Assembly (NCBI GenBank): GCA_964511075.1
Contig: CAZEDM010000004.1
Span: forward strand, 186,001 to 250,000
Length of the DNA: 64,000 nt
Origin: CAZEDM01 sp964511075
GTDB taxonomy: Bacteria > Zixibacteria > MSB-5A5 > RBG-16-43-9
Direction: 5' to 3'
Within the stretch, counting starts at the first letter, position 1; each line of letters begins with the position of its first letter. A program made the translations under genes and the position numbers. The notes beneath the pieces are model-generated. The model was given only the letters and a program-made list of their open reading frames with translations. It did not search any database and was not told the DNA's origin. Of the stretch, positions 60,911 through 64,000 are shown one piece after another.

Positions 60911-62833
60911 TTATTTATCGTCCATAACCTCGTAATCTGCATCCACTGCCCCCTCCTTGCCCTCTTTTTTCTCCCCTTTTTCTTCTTTTCCTGCCTCGGC
61001 CCGGGTTTGCTCTCCGGATGCCTGCTGCTGGGCTGCAGTCTTCTTATACATCTCTTCGGCAATTTTATGAGAAGCTTGAAGAAGTTCTTCGGTTGCCCGG
61101 TCTATATCCTCCTTGTTGTTGCTGTTCAGGACCGATTTCACTTTTTCGATCCCATGCTCAATCTTCTGTTTTTCCTCCGGGGAGACTTTATCTCCATATT
61201 CCTTCAGGGTCTTTTCCGTAGTATAAACTATCTGGTCGGCTTTATTTCTTGACTCGACCACGCCTTTTTTCCTCTGGTCTTCTTCTGCATGCGACTCTGC
61301 ATCTTTCACCATCTTATCTATCTCCTGCTCGGAGAGACCGGAAGAGGCTTGAATTTTTATGGACTGTTCTTTTCCCGTTCCCAAATCCTTTGCCGAGACG
61401 TGCACTATGCCATTGGCATCTATATCGAAGGTAACCTCGATCTGGGGAATTCCCCTGGGTGCAGGTGGAATACCGACCAGGTCGAACCTTCCCAGCGTCC
61501 GGTTATCCAGAGCCATCTCCCTCTCCCCCTGCAGAACGTGGATGGAGACTGCTGTCTGGTTATCAGCCGCAGTGGAGAAGATCTGGCTCTTTTTGGTGGG
61601 GATGGTAGTATTTCTCTCAATCAAACGGGTCATCACTGCGCCTAAGGTCTCAATCCCCAATGACAGAGGGGTTACGTCCAGAAGCAGAACGTCCTTAACT
61701 TCCCCGGTCAAAACCGCTGCCTGAATAGCCGCACCAACTGCCACCACCTCGTCCGGATTTACCCCCTTATGCGGCTCTTTTCTGAAAAGCTCCTTCACTA
61801 TCTCCTGCACCTTGGGCATCCTGGTCTGCCCTCCCACCAAAATCACCTCGTCGATATCCTCAGGAGATAATTTGGCATCCTGCAAAGCCCTTTTGCAGGG
61901 ACCCACCGTTCTCTGAAGCAAATCGTCTACCAGCTGCTCCAGTTTTGCGCGGGTGAGGTTTAAGTCCAGGTGTCTGGGACCGGATGCGTCCGCGGTTATG
62001 AAGGGAAGGTTGATATTGGTCTGCAGGGTCGTGGACAGCTCGCATTTAGCCTTCTCTGCTGCCTCTTTTAATCTCTGCAAGGCCATCCTGTCTTTTCTTA
62101 AATCTATGCCGTAATTTTTTAAAAACTCGTCTGCCATCCAGTCGATAACCTTCTGGTCGAAATCGTCTCCCCCTAAATGGGTATCTCCGTTGGTCGAACG
62201 CACCTCGAATACCCCCTCACCCAATTCCAAGATCGAGATGTCGAATGTCCCTCCTCCCAAATCGAAAACCGCAATCTTCTCATCCTTTTTCTTCTCCAGC
62301 CCGTAGGCTAAGGAGGCTGCTGTAGGCTCGTTGATGATTCTCAAAACCTCCAAACCGGCAATCTTTCCTGCATCTTTGGTCGCCTGTCTCTGGGAATCGT
62401 TGAAATAAGCCGGAACGGTTACCACTGCCTGGGTGATTTTCTCCCCTAAATAATCCTCTGCAGTTTTTTTCATAGATTGCAAAATATAAGCCGAGATTTC
62501 AGGCGGGGAATATTCCTTGCCCTGGATCAAAACCCGCACATCCCCATTGGTCGCCTCTACGATTTCATAGGGAACCAGTTTCTCCTCTTCCAGAACCTCA
62601 TTATGCCTTCTGCCCATAAACCTTTTGATGGAGAAAACTGTATTCTCCGGATTGGTGATGGCCTGTCTTTTGGCAATCTGCCCAACTAATCTTTCTCCTG
62701 TTTTGGTAAAAGCGACCACCGAAGGAGTAGTCCTCATCCCTTCGGCATTGGGAATGACCTTAGGCTCACCCCCCTCCATCACCGCCACGCAGGAATTGGT
62801 CGTTCCCAAATCTATACCGATAACTTTAGCCAT
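60911..62833 (-). CDS. dnaK: Chaperone DnaK (Hsp70)
   Basis: A full-length 640-residue Hsp70. The ATPase domain opens with IGIDLGTTNSCVAVMEGG and includes VPAYFNDSQRQATKDAG, AVFDLGGGTFD and ILVGGQTRMPKVQ. A DVTPLSLGIET linker and the substrate-binding domain with a helical lid follow. The tail is Lys/Glu/Gly-rich and ends DADYEVMDDK. A GAGGAGG site precedes the ATG. It works with GrpE (encoded upstream on the same strand) and DnaJ (7 kb downstream). The 657 bp between grpE and dnaK hold a small membrane gene and repeats, an interrupted version of the usual grpE-dnaK order. Confidence 0.98.
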   Translation of the reverse strand: MAKVIGIDLGTTNSCVAVMEGGEPKVIPNAEGMRTTPSVVAFTKTGERLVGQIAKRQAITNPENTVFSIKRFMGRRHNEVLEEEKLVPYEIVEATNGDVRVLIQGKEYSPPEISAYILQSMKKTAEDYLGEKITQAVVTVPAYFNDSQRQATKDAGKIAGLEVLRIINEPTAASLAYGLEKKKDEKIAVFDLGGGTFDISILELGEGVFEVRSTNGDTHLGGDDFDQKVIDWMADEFLKNYGIDLRKDRMALQRLKEAAEKAKCELSTTLQTNINLPFITADASGPRHLDLNLTRAKLEQLVDDLLQRTVGPCKRALQDAKLSPEDIDEVILVGGQTRMPKVQEIVKELFRKEPHKGVNPDEVVAVGAAIQAAVLTGEVKDVLLLDVTPLSLGIETLGAVMTRLIERNTTIPTKKSQIFSTAADNQTAVSIHVLQGEREMALDNRTLGRFDLVGIPPAPRGIPQIEVTFDIDANGIVHVSAKDLGTGKEQSIKIQASSGLSEQEIDKMVKDAESHAEEDQRKKGVVESRNKADQIVYTTEKTLKEYGDKVSPEEKQKIEHGIEKVKSVLNSNNKEDIDRATEELLQASHKIAEEMYKKTAAQQQASGEQTRAEAGKEEKGEKKEGKEGAVDADYEVMDDK

Positions 62834-63066
62834 TTTTATCTAACCTCCTCAAATAGCTATACTAAACTATGTATCTTTACTTCTCTGGTTCTATGTATTT
62901 CTTTTTTTATATTTAAAAAATATGCAAAAATTTTACCCTCAATCGAATAATAGAGTTGTTCTCGCTTCATTTGTTTACTCTCAGGGAATTCCTCCTTGAC
63001 CATATTATCGATAGAGTAACTTAAAGGTTTCGAAATAGGTTTTTCTTTAGTAAGTGTTTCATCAAT

Positions 63067-63348
63067 TTATAAATCGATAGTCCAAGTTTTATCATTTTTC
63101 CCCCTAAACCACCATTCAAATACTACCTTTTCAATATCAACTGGAATTGTTCCTCTATTAAATAAAGTAAAGTTCAACTCTCCGCGAGATTTATAAGTAA
63201 GCTCTATTTCGATAAAAGGTGATATTTTCAATTCATACTCTCTGACCATAATATCAGCCATTCTTTTAGTGTGGCGCATATAAAAATATGTGACAATAAC
63301 TAGTGCAAAAACAAGTGTGGAATTAATAATAAGTGAGAAGATATCCAT
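63067..63348 (-). CDS. Small membrane-anchored protein between grpE and dnaK
   Basis: A 93-residue protein. An N-terminal membrane helix (about 4-24) is followed by a basic turn (RHTKRM) and a beta-rich domain containing ISPFIEIELTYKSRGELNFT and NRGTIPVDIEKVVFEWWF. This type of sequence occurs in many hypothetical proteins with an immunoglobulin-like fold. Its ATG overlaps the TAA of a grpE 3'-end remnant by one base (TAATG), a sign that it was once translationally coupled to another grpE. It is more A+T-rich than grpE and dnaK. Function unknown. Confidence 0.65.
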   Translation of the reverse strand: MDIFSLIINSTLVFALVIVTYFYMRHTKRMADIMVREYELKISPFIEIELTYKSRGELNFTLFNRGTIPVDIEKVVFEWWFRGKNDKTWTIDL

Positions 63349-63422
63349 TATTCTTCTTTATTCTCCTTACTAGGCTTTCCTTTTGATACTACCGCTTTAG
63401 AATGCTTAATCACTTTGTCATT
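63348..63422 (-). pseudogene. Remnant of a second grpE 3' end
   Basis: The minus strand encodes NDKVIKHSKAVVSKGK plus PSKENKEE and a stop. The first 16 residues match the end of the intact GrpE (NDRVIKHSKVVVSKGK) at 14 positions. The DNA is about three-quarters identical, with the differences mainly at third positions. There is no start codon, and upstream the sequence turns into a CTAC-tailed hairpin. Confidence 0.8.
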
Positions 63423-63429
63423 CGGGTTC

Positions 63430-63454
63430 GGACAGGGACAAGCCCTGTCCCTAC
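63430..63454. repeat. CTAC-tailed hairpin
   Basis: The hairpin ggacaggg-acaag-ccctgtcc is followed by ctac. It lies between the grpE remnant and the heptamer repeat. Confidence 0.6.
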
Positions 63455-63465
63455 AAAAGATAAAA

Positions 63466-63504
63466 CCAGTGCTCAGTAGCTGGCCACTGATCACTGGTCA
63501 CTGG
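63466..63504. repeat. Degenerate heptamer repeat (cagtgay units)
   Basis: On the minus strand the units cagtgac, cagtgat and cagtggc follow each other, then cagctac and a partly inverted tgagcactgg. The last codons of grpE (IASDQ) and its stop lie inside this tract, so the repeat has replaced the gene's original end. Confidence 0.55.
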
Positions 63505-64000
63505 CAATTTTTTTCCCTTTCGATACAACCACCTTGGAATGTTTAATCACCCTGTCGTTTAGAACATACCCTTTGCTTATCTCGTCCATAATCACACCTT
63601 CCGGGTATTCCTCGCTTTCCTGCTGCATCACCGCCTCGTGCAGATGCGGGTCAAAAGGCTCGCCAACAGCCTTGATCTCCTTTAAGCCTTCCTTTGCCAG
63701 GATATCTCCGAAATGCTGATAGATCAGCACCACCCCTTTGTGAAAGCTCTCAAAATCGGAAGAATTTTCAGTCGAATTTGACCTTGAGACCGATTCCAAA
63801 GCCCTCTGAAAATTATCCAGGGTCTCGACCAGCTGGGAGATCAGCTCCTCGTTGGCGTTCTTGATTATCAATTGGAATTCCCTGGCAGTTCTTTTTTTAT
63901 AATTATCAAATTCCGCTGCCAGTCTTAATAATCGATCTTCTATTTCCTTGTGCTCTTTTTCCGATCTCTTCAGCTGCTCTTTGAGCACATCCAACTGCAC
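63491..64000 (-). CDS. grpE: Nucleotide exchange factor GrpE (5' end beyond window)
   Basis: At least 169 residues are visible, open to the window edge; the GTG at 64000 is not necessarily the start. A long coiled coil (about 1-60) leads to the beta-wing domain. Typical segments are RLAAEFDNYKKRTAREF, LVETLDNFQRAL, GEPFDPHLHEAVMQQ and GYVLNDRVIKHSKVVVSKG. GrpE exchanges ADP for ATP on DnaK. The last six residues (KIASDQ) have no family counterpart and are read from a heptamer repeat, unlike the remnant end 70-140 bp downstream. Confidence 0.96.
   Translation of the reverse strand: MQLDVLKEQLKRSEKEHKEIEDRLLRLAAEFDNYKKRTAREFQLIIKNANEELISQLVETLDNFQRALESVSRSNSTENSSDFESFHKGVVLIYQHFGDILAKEGLKEIKAVGEPFDPHLHEAVMQQESEEYPEGVIMDEISKGYVLNDRVIKHSKVVVSKGKKIASDQ

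Overview
The window looks like a chromosomal segment of an uncultured Gram-negative (diderm) bacterium. The evidence is a set of ordinary housekeeping genes (dnaK, grpE, dnaJ, dxr, rseP, lepB, miaB, ccmABCD), lipoproteins with lipoboxes, a multiheme cytochrome c, and secreted proteins ending in dockerin-type repeats of the form SDV.YLINYLFKGG. That dockerin signature is familiar from candidate phyla around the FCB group (for example Zixibacteria). The assignment is an inference from style, not from a marker gene.

Layout. 1-12.9 kb: a truncated aspartyl protease-PDZ gene, small membrane genes, two secreted dockerin proteins (one with a clan-CD-like His/Cys pair and a beta-helix, one an eight-blade SBBP propeller protein), an exported Tricorn-type protease and a sodium:solute symporter. 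13.4-32.1 kb: a visibly A+T-richer block carrying a complete-looking Tc (ABC) toxin. It has a fused TcB-TcC protein of 2440 residues with an unrecognised C-terminal cargo, a 41-residue coiled-coil protein, a two-helix membrane protein, and a very long TcA of 3242 residues. 32.1-33 kb: a dockerin gene remnant, tRNA-Glu(TTC) and tRNA-Arg(TCG). A 41-bp copy of the 3' half of that tRNA-Glu lies at 1527-1567 in the same orientation, so the 31 kb between may once have been an island. No integrase is visible.

33-47.3 kb is core metabolism and envelope: the ccmABCD heme-export genes; lepB; an 11-heme cytochrome c fused to a cytochrome b561-like membrane domain; dxr-rseP overlapping by 4 bp; a QueG-like Fe-S protein with a YbjQ protein; rubrerythrin; miaB; a TolB-like lipoprotein; and a DUF885 lipoprotein. 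47.4-52.7 kb is an A+T-rich four-gene operon with overlapping genes: vsr, a C5 DNA methyltransferase, a protein with two GHKL ATPase domains plus a possible phospho-acceptor His, and a receiver-domain protein. It is flanked by imperfect direct repeats. It reads as a modification/defence cassette wired to a phosphorelay and is the most unusual system here together with the Tc toxin.

52.7-64 kb returns to core genes: dnaJ, an O-antigen-ligase/TPR protein, a stand-alone tandem ACT protein, a TPR lipoprotein, a CreD-like membrane protein, a cold-shock protein probably starting at TTG, dnaK, a small membrane protein, and grpE running off the right edge. Between grpE and dnaK lies a second, diverged copy of the grpE 3' end, a scar of recombination. 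Short hairpins ending in CTAC recur between genes across the window. No CRISPR array, rRNA, integrase or transposase was seen.
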